A DNA stretch of 64,000 nucleotides from Chloracidobacterium sp. (GCA_016712045.1 JADJRV010000013.1:18476-82475); one strand, 5' to 3'; counted from the first letter of the stretch, positions 35,320-45,762 are shown. The notes: generated by a model not told the origin, from the sequence alone. Program-made: numbers and translations.

Positions 35320-38042
35320 ATGATCATTTACTGCCGCTGTTTACTATTCTGTCTCATTATCTTAACCGCGCTAGCTGCCGAGACGTTCGGCCAGGACCGG
35401 ATCGCCGGCACAGTCAAAGACCAGAACGGCGACGCGGTTGCTGGTGCCACGGTGTCGGTCAGCAGCGAATCATCCCCCGTCGGAATGACGACCGTGACAT
35501 CGCGTGAGGGTGTATTTACATTCAACGCCGTACCTGCGGGTTCTTACACTTTGCGTGTACTCGCTCAGGGGTTTGCCGTTGCCGAGCAGACGATCGATGC
35601 GGGTGCGAGCAATGTTGCGGTTTCGCTTGCGATTGGCGAGAGCCGCGTTACCGTGACTGCCGAGATCGGCCAATCTGAAGAAGCAAAGAATGTTCCTCAA
35701 GCGATCAATGTGATCAGCACCGAGCAGATCATGGAGCGATCAACTTCCGTCATGGGCCAGGCCGGCCAGGAAGAGGCGGGGCTTAATTATCAGCGGACGA
35801 GCCCGACCATCGGTGCGATCGTCATCCGCGGACTGACGGGTAAAAATGTTGTGAATTTTGTCGATGGCGTCCGGTTTACTCATAGCGGCCAACGCGGCGG
35901 CATTAATACTTTTTTCAATCTAAACGAACCGAGCAGCCCTGCAGTCCGTTGAGGTACTTCGCGGCCCGAACGGTGCCCAATATGGTTCGGATTCGCTGTC
36001 AGGAACAGTCAATTTGGTCTCAAAAACCCCGGCTTACGGGTTTGACGCTCCTGAGTTTCACGGCGAGTTTAATCCGTTGTTTGGCACCGCCGACCGCAGC
36101 GTTGGTACGTCGGCATTGTTGAGCTATGGCACCCGCAGGTTCGGCGGCTTTGTCAGTGTCAACGGCCGCCGCATCGGCGATGTCCGCACGGCTGACGGCG
36201 TTGATACGCATTCGGCGGTCACGCGTTTTCTTGGGCTGCCGTCAACCATTCTTTATGACGTAAACCCGGGTACAGGATTTCAGCAATACGGTTTTGCCAG
36301 CAAGCTCGCGTATTCGCCAAGCGACGACCAGCAGATCACATTTTTCTATCAACGCAGCCAGCAAGATGGCGGCAAACGATTTGACCAGATGCTGGGCGGT
36401 GACGGAAACCTGATCGCCGACCTGCGAAATCTGATGCTCGATTTTGGCTATCTGCGTTATGTAAAACGCAACGTCGGCCCGTTTGACAGCCTGTCGCTGA
36501 CCGGCTCATACAACAGCCAACGCGAAGAGCGCGTCAATCAAGGCGGACAGGGAAACCCGGCTGGTGACATTACTCACCAATACGAACGGACATCTACGTG
36601 GGGAACCAGCGCATTTCTTGATAAAAGGGTCGGCCGAAACAACACTTTGCTGTTTGGCGGCGACTTTTACCGTGAAAAGATCAACTCACCTGCTTTCATA
36701 CGCAACCCCGTATCGAACGCAGTCACTATTTCGCGTCCACGCGTGCCCGATGATGCGACGTTCGTCTCGGGCGGCGTCTTTATCCAGGACGTGTGGGAAG
36801 CTATCCCAACGCGGCTTAGGATCACCGGAGCACTCCGTTATAGCGGCATGTCTTATAAGGCAAACGGAAGCAAATCACCCATCGTAGCCGGCCGCCAACT
36901 GTGGGTTAGCGATTCCTTGAAAACGAGTGATCTTTCGGGCCGTATCGGTGCGGTCATTCGTGCTACCGACGAGCTGAGATTTGCGTTTAACTATAGCCGC
37001 GGATTTCGCTATCCGAGCATGACAGATCTCGGTACGCTCGGGCTGACGGGTGATGGTTTTGAGGTTGATCACATAACGGCGGGTGCCTATGGCGGAACGA
37101 TCGGTACGACCGCCGCCTCGGCGATCTCGACCGGCCTACCGGTCGCACAGCAGGAGTCAGAATTGTAATAATTACGATTTCTCTGTCCGCTATCAAAACA
37201 AACGGGTCGATTCTGACATTCACGGTATTTCGCCTTGATATCGAAAATGCTATCACGAAACAGGCGTTGATCTTGCCAGCCGGAGCGGTCGGCAAATTTC
37301 TCGGCAGCGATGTAATTACCAGTCAGAACGCTAACGGAACAGTATTTGTTGCGGCGTCGGGAAATCCTGTACTTGTCCGGGCAAATTTCACCGCCGCCAA
37401 GATCTGGGGCGTCGAGTATGAATTGCAGGCACGGCTCACCGACAGGCTGAATCTGAAAGGAAATTACACCTACGTTCGGGCCTCGGACAAAGCGACGGGG
37501 GTACCGCCAAATATCGAGGGCGGAACGCCTCCTGCAACCGGTTTTCTTGGCCTGCGTCACAATTGGGCCAAGTTTTGGGTCGAGGGCTATGCGACGTTTG
37601 CATCGAGACAGGATAGATTGTCGAGCGGTGATCTGGCTGATCGGCGAACCGGGCGGCACGCTCGCGTGCACAGATCCAAAACTATTTTCGTCGCGGAGCG
37701 TGTGTCAACGGTTTGACCACTCCCGGCGGTAGCGGCTGCGGTAGTGCCGGCGGCATCCTGGTCGCGACCGGCGAAACACAGGCACAGGTTCAAAACCGCC
37801 TGTTGCCGATCGGTGCGACCATCAACGGCGTCCTTATCGTCAATGACAGCACGGTCGTGCCGCTCTACACATATCTCCCGGGTTACGGCGTTGCAAATGT
37901 TCGCGGCGGGTTTACGATCAACGAACACGCCAATATTTTCTGGGCTTTTGAGAATATCTTTGATCAAAAATACCGTAACCCAAGCTGGGGCATCGACGGC
38001 ACGGGCCGCAGCTTTACGGCTCAGTTTCGGTTCAAATTCTAA
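35320..38042 (+). CDS. TonB-dependent receptor with N-terminal regulatory-like domain (several frameshifts)
   Basis: The product is about 900 residues. It has a signal peptide ending near ETFGQ, then a carboxypeptidase-regulatory-like beta domain (IAGTVKDQNGDAVAGATVSV), a plug (VPQAINVISTEQIMERSTSV, IVIRGLTGKNVVNFVDGVR, VEVLRGPNGAQYGSDSLSG) and a 22-strand barrel with typical end strands (FWAFENIFDQKYRNPSWGIDGTGRSFTAQFRFKF region; final Phe). The frame breaks about 35937, 37155, 37230 and 37650. Each is repaired by one base, joining for example PSSLQSVEVLRG and ESELSNNYDFSVRYQNKR. The stop-containing form given here would not make a barrel, so it is either an error-laden read or a decayed gene; the preserved sequence on both sides favours error. 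Substrate unknown. Confidence 0.85.
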
Positions 38043-38065
38043 GCAGCAGTTAGATATGCCTAGCA

Positions 38066-38099
38066 AGGCTGTCTCCGCCGGGGGCAGCCTCTTCTTTTT
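38066..38099 (+). terminator. Intrinsic terminator after the TonB receptor
   Basis: AGGCTG at 38066-38071 pairs with CAGCCT at 38085-38090 across a GC-rich loop, followed by CTTCTTTTTT. It shares the AAGGCTGTC...GCAGCCT stem with the pilQ terminator. Confidence 0.75.
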
Positions 38100-38148
38100 T
38101 ACAACTGCGCTCGAATTTTAGTATCCTTTTCCAAACAAGGAGAATTAT

Positions 38149-39036
38149 ATGGAACGCAAAACCGCAGACGATTATCCACAGGAATTATTGGATCTCTTTC
38201 ACGAGTATCAGCACGGTGATATGGACCGGCGCTCGTTTATGCGCAGCATAGGCAAGTTTGCCGTCGGCGGGCTGACGGCCGCGGCGATCTATAACAGTTT
38301 GCAGCCAAACTACGCTTGGGCACAGACGATCGCAAAGGACGACAAAGACATCATCACCAGTTATGAGACCGTCCAGTCGCCTGCCGGTAACGGCTCGATC
38401 AAGGGCTATTTTGCAAAACCGTCAAAAGGTAAAAAGTTTCCCGCCGTCATTGTCATCCACGAAAATCGCGGCCTCAATCCATATATCGAAGACGTCGTCC
38501 GCCGTCTGGCTAAGGCGGGTTTTATGGCGTACGCTCCGGACGGCCTGACCTCGGTCGGCGGCTATCCCGGCGACGAACAAAAAGGTGCGGCGGCGTTTCG
38601 CACGGTTGACGGCAAAAAGATGACCGAAGATTTTGTCGCAGCGGCCCTGTGGCTCAAAAAACGGCCAGACAGCAAAGGTAAGCTCGGTGCGGTCGGGTTC
38701 TGTTTTGGCGGCGGCATGGTCAATCAACTCGCCGTCCGTCTTGGTAAAGACCTCAAAGCGGGTGTGCCGTTCTACGGCCGTCAGGCAGGTGTTGCCGACG
38801 TGCCGAAGATCAAAGCTCAGCTCTTGTTCAACTACGCCGGCAACGACCAAGGCGTCAACGCCGGTATCGCTACTTACGAAACGGCACTAAAAGCGAACAA
38901 GGTAAAGTTCGAAAGTTACACCTACGAGGGCAAACAGCACGGCTTTCACAACGACACAACACCACGCTACGACGCCGAAGCTGCCAAACTGGCCTGGGAT
39001 CGGACGCTTGCGTTTTTCGCGAAACATCTTAAGTAA
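38149..39036 (+). CDS. Dienelactone-hydrolase-family protein, probably Tat-exported
   Basis: The 295 residues begin with a cytoplasmic-looking start and DRRSFMRSIGKFAVGGLTAA (about 26-45), a twin-arginine-type signal (RRSFM) with a mature start near AWAQ. The alpha/beta-hydrolase core has the triad Cys in GFCFGGG, Asp in YAGNDQGVN and His in GKQHGFHND, and the acidic residue in VIHENRGL near the Cys, all as in dienelactone hydrolase and the YghX-like branch. Substrate is probably an ester or lactone, unknown. AAGGAG lies just before the ATG. It is a single-gene unit as far as visible. Confidence 0.88.
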   Translation: MERKTADDYPQELLDLFHEYQHGDMDRRSFMRSIGKFAVGGLTAAAIYNSLQPNYAWAQTIAKDDKDIITSYETVQSPAGNGSIKGYFAKPSKGKKFPAVIVIHENRGLNPYIEDVVRRLAKAGFMAYAPDGLTSVGGYPGDEQKGAAAFRTVDGKKMTEDFVAAALWLKKRPDSKGKLGAVGFCFGGGMVNQLAVRLGKDLKAGVPFYGRQAGVADVPKIKAQLLFNYAGNDQGVNAGIATYETALKANKVKFESYTYEGKQHGFHNDTTPRYDAEAAKLAWDRTLAFFAKHLK

Positions 39037-39063
39037 GATCGGCCGATCAATGCATAACCTCGA

Positions 39064-40562
39064 TCACCAAGCTTTACAAGCTTTTTGCTTTGGATTTGAG
39101 GGTTGTGGGCTCGTCACAAACGGGCCCTGAGTTCTGTCGATGTTCGCGAGCATCAATGATTGTTCGCGAATGAGTTGCCGCATCGTCAGCCAGTCCGCCC
39201 AAAACTCAGGGTAAAGGTTGCGGTTCTTTGCGTCCGCATTGAGATCGGCGTAGATGCGAGCCACGATCAGCTTGAGAGCGAGCTCCGGATCTGATGTTTC
39301 CGGCCAATAGATTGAGCCGGGTGATACCTAGCAAAATACGATCCTGCCCGTAATATTTTACCTTGAGTATCAGTCGTCCGTCTTGATCGGTCGCAGGCTC
39401 GCTTTGAAGTTCGAGATCATTGAAAAATGTCTTTAACTCTTTCTCGTTGCGAAAGAGTCCTTGGGCGATAAGGTCTTTTAGGATCGGTGCAAAACTGGCC
39501 TTGTGAGCTTTCCAAGTTTCCTTGTTGCCCAAGAGCCCGTCACCCGCGCGTTTTGGTTTTTGATCTATACCTTCGCTGCCAGGATTTCCCGCAAAATACA
39601 TCAATCCCCATGGTGCTTGCCGTTCGCGTCTCGCGTTCGAGACGGGCGATCTCTGCGTTGGCATATTTCTCATACGTCTTATGAACATTGAAGCGTCCGG
39701 TCAATAAATAAGTAGCAGAAAAGATGGCGATCAATTCGGGCTTGAAGAGGATCGATGGGATCAAATATTTTTTAGAAGTGTATGCCATTTCCGTGAGATT
39801 GCGATTGTCGGAACTGCGGACGATCGGGCCGGGTATTTGTGGAAACCGGCTTATAGAAAGCCCCATTTCGGGGCGATCCTTGGCATAGTTGAAAAATGAG
39901 CGTGCGATAGCTTTGGGTGTGGTAATTCCGGCATCATTGATCCAATCGCGACGGGCAGCTCCCGGGAAATATCTATTGATAATTCGCCCCGCAAAATCCG
40001 CGCAATTGCTAGTTAGCGTATGAAAAGTACCATTGTTCGGTTTACTGTTTGATTCCCGTAGAAATTGAGCGTCTTGATCCGCTGTAGTTTTGACAGTAAA
40101 GCCGTAAATATCGCGGTTAAACACCGTCGTCAACATCATCTGCCATAAACCAGCCGGCATAGTACCGTCCGGAGCGGCGGGGATGATGGCGTTTAGGTGC
40201 TTGTGGCGATATTTCTCTTTAAGGAAATTTCGGATCTTACTGTTGGCATAAATAGGTATTTCGGACTGATCGTCCACCCCGTACAGGAATGGGACCAACG
40301 GCACAGCCATCCACTCATAGGTTGAACCATTGCCAAAATTTCGGTAACTGCTGATAACTACGCCGGATTCATCCTCTCGACAAAGCCTAAGGCTGAAACC
40401 ATCCTCTGTACAAATATTAGATAGGTAGATCGCCGCATGCCCCGAGCCGGTAAATTCTCCGGCGGCACCTATACTTTCATGCAGTAGAAACGAGATGTCG
40501 GCTCGGGCGGTCGTTGGAACCAAAAGTAACGCAGCCAGTAAAATCAAAAACCATCTTTTCAT
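39064..40562 (-). CDS. Secreted protein of unknown function, possibly a permuted papain-like fold (two frameshifts)
   Basis: The product has about 500 residues with a signal peptide ending near TTARA. The N-terminal domain has FTGSGHAAIYLSN and later TSNCADFAGRIINRYFPGA. A His-containing strand before a Cys-containing helix start is the order found in permuted NlpC/P60- and LRAT-like amidases, so I suggest, with low confidence, a Cys hydrolase of lipids or peptidoglycan. The C-terminal part is helical and charged (NKETWKAHKASFAPILKDLI). The frame changes about 39625 and about 39300; repaired junctions read STMGLMYFAGNPGSEG and ILLGITPGSIYWPETSDPE. It stands alone between convergent and divergent neighbours. 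Confidence 0.65.
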
Positions 40563-40697
40563 CGCAAACCTTCTTGTTCAGTTAGCGATCTTTGTCTGAA
40601 CCTACATTCAGGCTACTGGTATTGAGTTTTACTATCTGTGCGTTGGAACACAATAGCGAACTTTTTGAATGCGGTCTATTTGACTATCATCAGTTTT

Positions 40698-41408
40698 TTA
40701 GACGATTAGATCTTTTGCGACGTAAACAGAATTGACAGACGTTGCTCCGTTATACGGATTTGGAAATTCGACGTTATGGGCGGTCGCGGTAGCGAATACT
40801 GACTTTAGATGTGCGGTAAACTCATCGCTCGCGGGGTCGTTCGACCAAAGGGCAAATGTGCCGCCGGGTTTTAGTTGGTGGCGGATCGCAGTGAGGCCCT
40901 CGGTGGTGTAGAGAGACTTATTTTTGGGATCGAGATAATGTTCGGGTGAGTGGTCTATGTCTAGTAGGACGGCGTCGAATTTGCGGTCGGGGTTGTTCGT
41001 GTCAAAACCGCTGCGGGCGAGTTCAAAAAAATCTCCTTGCCGCAACTCACATCGGGTATCGCTGGTAAGTACTTCGCCATTTGGAACAAGTCGAGCCTGA
41101 TGCCAGTCGATCACGGGTTGGAACAGATCAATAACGAGTAGGCGGCTAACGTTTATATTTTTCAGTGCCTCGACCGCAGTGTAGCCGAGACCGAGGCCAC
41201 CGATCACGACATCCAATTCACCATAGAGAGGTGCAAGACCGAGTGTAGCGAGCTGTCGTTCGCTCTCTGTAAAGAGGCTCGACATGAGGTATTCGTCGCC
41301 GAGCTTGACCTCAAAAACCTCTTGGTTCTGCAAGAGAGGTTCTAGCCGCCGCCGCAGCGTCAGGTCGCCAAGCGGCGTTTGTTGATATCCGAGTTCTTTA
41401 ATGCTCAT
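40698..41408 (-). CDS. Spermidine-synthase-like SAM-dependent methyltransferase-fold protein
   Basis: The 236 residues have a class I SAM-binding fold: VVIGGLGLGYTAVEALK is motif I, LLVIDLFQPVIDWH motif II and FDAVLLDIDHSPEHYL the acidic motif typical of polyamine synthases. A small beta domain precedes it (EVFEVKLGDEYLMSS). It lacks the gate residues I would need to call a true spermidine synthase. A second, membrane-fused homologue is encoded just beyond the tRNA at 41657. Confidence 0.78.
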   Translation of the reverse strand: MSIKELGYQQTPLGDLTLRRRLEPLLQNQEVFEVKLGDEYLMSSLFTESERQLATLGLAPLYGELDVVIGGLGLGYTAVEALKNINVSRLLVIDLFQPVIDWHQARLVPNGEVLTSDTRCELRQGDFFELARSGFDTNNPDRKFDAVLLDIDHSPEHYLDPKNKSLYTTEGLTAIRHQLKPGGTFALWSNDPASDEFTAHLKSVFATATAHNVEFPNPYNGATSVNSVYVAKDLIV

Positions 41409-41418
41409 TTGCCGAAAT

Positions 41419-41455
41419 AAAAAAAGGCTGTCCCGTACGAGACTGCCTCTTTTTT
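41419..41455. terminator. Terminator with the shared AGGCTGTC stem
   Basis: A run of seven A, then AGGCTGTCCCGTACGAGACTGCCT, an imperfect palindrome centred on CGTACG, then CTTTTTT. It lies between the tRNA gene and the start of the methyltransferase-fold gene, both read on the minus strand, so it would end tRNA transcription. Confidence 0.65.
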
Positions 41456-41461
41456 GTTAAA

Positions 41462-41538
<77 letters not shown>

Positions 41539-41656
41539 ACAAACCAATGTTAGAGTTTATGATACGGTTCGGTTCAAGTCAACCTGCGGCTGCTATTGCT
41601 ACGGCATATACTGGTTTTGAGCGATCGAATTATAGTATTCCACCGGGGCGAGATCG

Positions 41657-43120
41657 TCAGTGAGTATTGGTAAGTCGGTCGGAATACGATTTCGGAGTAG
41701 ATATTCCCAAAAGTGCTGAGATCTCAGCATCACCGCTCGCGAGTTGCGGCGGCTCGCTCGATTTTAACGCGACGATTATCAGATTTTGTAGCGATTCATC
41801 CGTGCGGTCGGTTCTTACCTTAAACACAAAAACATTCGGGAACACCGAGCGATACGTCGCCATTTCGGCGCGAAAAAATCCGCTTCCCGGTCCCGTAATT
41901 GACGACCCAAGGTTAAAAATAACGACACCATCGTCCGATAAAGAATCACTGTATCTTTTGACAGCCTCGACCGTCGTCAGTTGAAAGGGAACCGTGAACA
42001 TCGACCCAAAAGCATCCATCAAAATGACATCGTACCGCCCGGCGTCGGCGCGGTTGAGATACATCCGTCCGTCTTCGTGAATGATGTTGAGCCTCGCGTC
42101 GTCTTTCAAACGAAAATGCTCGCGGGCAATATCGGTCATTCGCGGATCGATCTCGACCACATCAAGCCGAACATTGTCATAACGTCGGAGAAATTCCTTT
42201 GGCGTTGAATAGCCTGCACCGCCAACAACGAGCACGTCTCGAAACGCCGGTTTGAAATGCCTCGCAAGATGGTAAAAGCGTCCGTATTCGAGTGCGGGTT
42301 CGTCGCTGTCGAGAAAGATCGCGGACTGGATTGCATACGGGTCGGTCGTCAGCACGCGGATAGCCCGACCGTTGCGGTCGGTTGAGCGAAAGACTTGCAC
42401 GCGGCTGTATTCGGTATCGATATCGCGGAGTTCGTTCGCACGAAAACTTATCCCGGCAGCGGCCTCGCTCCAGCAAACCGCGCAAAATAGCAGCACTAAA
42501 CCTGCGATATTTATCCTAGAGATCGCGAATGGAACTAGTAAAAGCGACAGCGCGATCAATGAGCCAGCGATAATGTAAAGCGTCCGGACGCTGCCGACAA
42601 AAGGGATGAGGAAAAACCCGGCGAGGAACGTGCCCGCAATGCTGCCGACGGTCGAAAGGGCGTATAAGCGGCCAACAGTTTTGCCAACGTCGGCGAGCAC
42701 TAACATTCTTAGCTTTACGGCGTAAGGCGTGACCATGCCAAGGCAGACGCTTGCGGGGGCGAACAATAGCAAAGCGGCAAGAAGCGATTGCAGTTCGACA
42801 CCGACCGGTGCCGAAGCGATAAAAGAAAGGACGATCTCTTTGACAAGGACGGTGACCGAAACGAGTGTTCCTGCCAAAAACAGCACGGCGGCGAGGATTC
42901 GTACGTCCGGCCTGCGATCGGCGAGGCGTCCGCCGAACCAGTAACCGAGGCTGAGGCTCGCGAGAATGACGCCGATCAGGCTTGTCCAAACGTAGGTTGA
43001 TGTGCCGATAAATGGAGCAAGTATGCGTGAGCCGATGATCTCGTACGTCATCAACAGCCCGCCCGAGACAAAGACCGTTATCTCCAACGATATTGCCCGG
43101 AGACGGGCCGGCATTGACAC
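41657..43120 (-). CDS. Membrane-fused spermidine-synthase-like protein
   Basis: The 487 residues start with about seven hydrophobic segments in the first 220 residues (FVSGGLLMTYEIIGSRILAP is the usual first helix of this family). A soluble spermidine-synthase-like domain follows: VLVVGGAGYSTPKEFLRRY is motif I, VVEIDPRMTDIAREHF motif II and YDVILMDAFGSMFTVPFQLT the acidic active-site segment. Such fused transporter/synthase-like proteins are frequent in environmental bacteria and their product is unknown. The ORF opens with a GTG at 43120 that overlaps the dedA stop by 1 base; an ATG two codons later (43114) is an equally good start. The two genes are probably translated together. Confidence 0.85.
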   Translation of the reverse strand: MSMPARLRAISLEITVFVSGGLLMTYEIIGSRILAPFIGTSTYVWTSLIGVILASLSLGYWFGGRLADRRPDVRILAAVLFLAGTLVSVTVLVKEIVLSFIASAPVGVELQSLLAALLLFAPASVCLGMVTPYAVKLRMLVLADVGKTVGRLYALSTVGSIAGTFLAGFFLIPFVGSVRTLYIIAGSLIALSLLLVPFAISRINIAGLVLLFCAVCWSEAAAGISFRANELRDIDTEYSRVQVFRSTDRNGRAIRVLTTDPYAIQSAIFLDSDEPALEYGRFYHLARHFKPAFRDVLVVGGAGYSTPKEFLRRYDNVRLDVVEIDPRMTDIAREHFRLKDDARLNIIHEDGRMYLNRADAGRYDVILMDAFGSMFTVPFQLTTVEAVKRYSDSLSDDGVVIFNLGSSITGPGSGFFRAEMATYRSVFPNVFVFKVRTDRTDESLQNLIIVALKSSEPPQLASGDAEISALLGISTPKSYSDRLTNTH

Positions 43121-43761
43121 TACTTGTCCTCTGCGACCTCTGCGATCTCATCGATCACGTCCGGCCGTTTGCCATATTTGTGTTTGATAAATTCGATGAT
43201 CGGCGGCAGCAACGACAGGAAAACGACCACGATCACGACCTTTTCGATATGATCCTGGAGCTTGATACCAAGAGCGTTTTCGATCACACCGCCCAAGAAA
43301 TAACCCGCGAGCACCATGCTGCAGATCCACAGCAATCCGCCGAGGATGCTGTACGGCAGGAATTGGCGATATGGCATTTCGGCAGCCCCAACGACGATCG
43401 GTGCAAAGGTGCGAACAATGGGAACGAACCTCGCAAGTATGACCGTCTTAACGCCGTATTTTTCAAAAAATGCGTGAGCCTTTTCTACTCTGCTTGGCTT
43501 AAATATCCACGAATCTTCGCGGTTAAACAGCGTCTTACCCATTACGCGTCCGGTCCAATAACCGGTACTGTCGCCGATCACCGAGCCGAGAAAAAACGCG
43601 ATCATCACCCACCAGACATTTAGCTTACCGGCCGCAGCAAACAGCCCGGAAACCACCAGCAACGAATCACCCGGCAGAAAAAAGCCCACCGCGAGACCAG
43701 TCTCGGCAAAGATAATGAACCAAAGCCCGAGATACACATAGTTGCCAAGCAAAGCCAACAT
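43120..43761 (-). CDS. DedA-family membrane protein
   Basis: The 213 residues have about five membrane segments and the family motifs FFLPGDSLLVVSGLFAA, GSVIGDSTGYWTGR and ILARFVPIVRTFAPIVVGAA. DedA proteins act as lipid scramblases or flippases, some recycling undecaprenyl phosphate, in a proton-dependent way. The last part of the protein (KHKYGKRPDVIDEIAEVAEDK) is a charged cytoplasmic tail. Confidence 0.92.
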   Translation of the reverse strand: MLALLGNYVYLGLWFIIFAETGLAVGFFLPGDSLLVVSGLFAAAGKLNVWWVMIAFFLGSVIGDSTGYWTGRVMGKTLFNREDSWIFKPSRVEKAHAFFEKYGVKTVILARFVPIVRTFAPIVVGAAEMPYRQFLPYSILGGLLWICSMVLAGYFLGGVIENALGIKLQDHIEKVVIVVVFLSLLPPIIEFIKHKYGKRPDVIDEIAEVAEDK

Positions 43762-43902
43762 ATAGTCGATGAGCTTTGCGGGATTTAGAAAATCCTTTGC
43801 CTGATATAAAAATCGATTATCGAATCCATAAAATCTTGGAACCGGAGCGTAACGGGCTTTAAACGTCCAGGCCCAGCGCTATCGCTCCCGGTTCTGACTA
43901 AG

Positions 43903-44562
43903 TCACCAGCCATGTTCGCCGATGAGCGGCACAAATGCACAAGGGCCAAAATTTTCTTGTGTTGAGCCGCTTTCAGTGCGGGTTACGCGGATAAGCGTCT
44001 GCGATCGTTGGTCGTCGCCGACGGGAATGACGAGCTTGCCGCCAATCTTTAATTGCTTTACAAGCGGTTCAGGAATGTCAGGCCCACCCGCCGCGACGAG
44101 TATCGCGTCGTACGGGCCGTACGTTTCCCAGCCGGTCGTGCCATCAGCGGCTTTGAGCGTAACATTTGTGATGCCAAGGGTTTGCAGACGGCGAGTAGCT
44201 TCGTCAGCGAGATTTGCTAGACGCTCGATGGCAAAAACAGATCGCGCCAGCGACGCTAGGATCGCAGTCTGATACCCGGAACCGGCACCGATCTCGAGCA
44301 CCTTTTCGTTGCCCGTAAGTTCGAGCAGCTCGGTCATGCGGGCGACGATAAATGGCTGTGAGATGGTCTGGCCACCGGAGATGGGCAGGGCGTTGTCTTT
44401 GTAGGCTTGTGATTTGATCGCGACCGGGACGAACAAATGACGCGGGACGCGGGACATGACATCGAGCACCCGCTCGTCGGCGATCTTGTGCGTCGTGCGG
44501 AGCTGCTCGACCATCGCGAGCCTCTGCATTGTCATTTCGTCTGTGATGGCGGTTGCGTTCAC
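43903..44562 (-). CDS. pcm: Protein-L-isoaspartate O-methyltransferase
   Basis: This 219-residue cytosolic repair enzyme methylates isoaspartyl residues using SAM. VPRHLFVP and NALPISGGQTISQPFIVARM are the family-specific substrate segments; VLEIGAGSGYQTAILA is SAM motif I. Start is a GTG at 44562 whose G overlaps the surE stop (TAGTG), so the two are coupled, the same surE-pcm order as in E. coli. Confidence 0.94.
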   Translation of the reverse strand: MNATAITDEMTMQRLAMVEQLRTTHKIADERVLDVMSRVPRHLFVPVAIKSQAYKDNALPISGGQTISQPFIVARMTELLELTGNEKVLEIGAGSGYQTAILASLARSVFAIERLANLADEATRRLQTLGITNVTLKAADGTTGWETYGPYDAILVAAGGPDIPEPLVKQLKIGGKLVIPVGDDQRSQTLIRVTRTESGSTQENFGPCAFVPLIGEHGW

Positions 44563-45316
44563 TAGTTGGTGTTCCAGTTTTGTAATTTTTCGACGCCGCT
44601 GTGGCTGGTCAAATCGCTTCGCATCGGCGTGACTGAAACGTAACCCTCGTCGATCGCCTCAAAATCGGTACCGCCCTCGGCACGAAAACCTTCGCGGACC
44701 TCGCCGATCCAATAATAGAGTTTGCCGCGCGGGTCGATGTGTTCGCTAATAATGGGACGTGCGTTTTTAAAACCCTGTTTTGTGATGCGGATGCCTTTCG
44801 GACGCCCTTAGGCACATTTACATTGAGCAAAGTCCAAACCGGCAAGCCCTCGGCGAGAGCTTTTTTAGTTATCTCTGCCGCGACCTTTGCCGACTCTGAA
44901 AAATCTTGGTCGCGATACGACGCGAGGCTGAACGCGAGGCCGGGAACGCCAAGGATCGTCGATTCTAGTGCACCGGCGACCGTGCCCGAATACGTGGCGT
45001 CGTCGCCGAGATTGGCACCGTGATTGATACCCGAGCAGCAAATATGCGGCCGCTCGGCTGCGGGAAATATCTGATTGATCGCGAGCGTGACGCAATCGGT
45101 CGGCGTGCCATCGACCGTCCAATGCCGTTCAGAGCGTTGGCGGATACGCAGCGGCCGCGATAGCGTCAGGCTGTGCGAAGCTCCGCTCATCTCGGCCTCG
45201 GGGGCGACCACATAGACGTCGCCGATCTCGCTCAGGGCCGCTTCGAGTGCGACGATACCCTCGGCGTGATAGCCGTCGTCGTTGGTCAGTAAAATTCGTG
45301 TTCGTTCGGATGCCAT
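44562..45316 (-). CDS. surE: 5'-nucleotidase SurE (one frameshift)
   Basis: About 252 residues. ILLTNDDGYHAEGI holds the metal-binding DD pair, APEAEMSGASHSLTL the Ser loop and CSGINHGANLGDDATYSGTV the Asn-containing nucleotide site. I start at the ATG at 45316 rather than the further upstream frame. The frame changes about 44800; after it the protein reads IRITKQGFKNARPIISEHID and ends GVEKLQNWNTN at the TAG 44562-44564, exactly where pcm begins. Without the correction the C-terminal domain needed for dimerisation would be lost. Confidence 0.9.
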
Positions 45317-45343
45317 GTTAAGAGAATATACGTTTAAAAGTAA

Positions 45344-45384
45344 AAAAGTGAAAAAGTGTCTGAGCATTTAGCTTTTTCACTTTT
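45344..45384. repeat. 13-bp perfect inverted repeat between rpsU and surE
   Basis: AAAAGTGAAAAAG at 45344-45356 pairs with CTTTTTCACTTTT at 45372-45384. More partial copies of the same A/T-rich unit flank it (for example CTCTTTCACTTT at about 45396). It could act as a weak terminator after rpsU, but the stem is AT-rich and the family-like repetition suggests a small repeat element. Confidence 0.5.
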
Positions 45385-45409
45385 CCACCTTTTAACTCTT
45401 TCACTTTAG

Positions 45410-45661
45410 TTATCGGTTCTGCCCCATCGGCGGACGACCTGGTCCGCTGCCGGTACCGCCGCCCATCGGACGCTGCGTGCGAAAACGCTTGCGGTTGCGC
45501 TTGCGGGCGTTGACCGATTTGAGCTTTGCCTTTTGTCCGGGTGGGATAAAATGAGCGTGCTTTTTGAGATCTTTGATGATCTCTTCACTGATAACCTTAC
45601 GTTTGAAGCGGCGTAATGCCGACTCGATCGATTCGTTATTGTTTACTGATATAAATGCCAT
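45410..45661 (-). CDS. rpsU: Ribosomal protein bS21
   Basis: The 83 residues start AFISVNNNESIESALRRFKR and continue with the basic helices typical of bS21 (KVISEEIIKDLKKHAHFIPP, KLKSVNARKRNRKRF). The Gly/Pro-rich tail (MGGGTGSGPGRPPMGQNR) is longer than in E. coli, as common in Acidobacteria. A perfect AGGAGG lies about 13 bases before the start. It is a 30S subunit protein. Confidence 0.93.
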   Translation of the reverse strand: MAFISVNNNESIESALRRFKRKVISEEIIKDLKKHAHFIPPGQKAKLKSVNARKRNRKRFRTQRPMGGGTGSGPGRPPMGQNR

Positions 45662-45762
45662 TTTGTTTGCTCACCCTCCTCTCGGCTAAAAATTTTGCTC
45701 AATCGAGCAAACAACTATTAAACCTGATTTGCCACAGAAACGCAAGGGCTCCGTCTGGCACC

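Noticed and set aside
43762..43902. Possible small gene between dedA and pcm
   Set aside because: The 141 bases have no open frame with a start signal; I see nothing in it.
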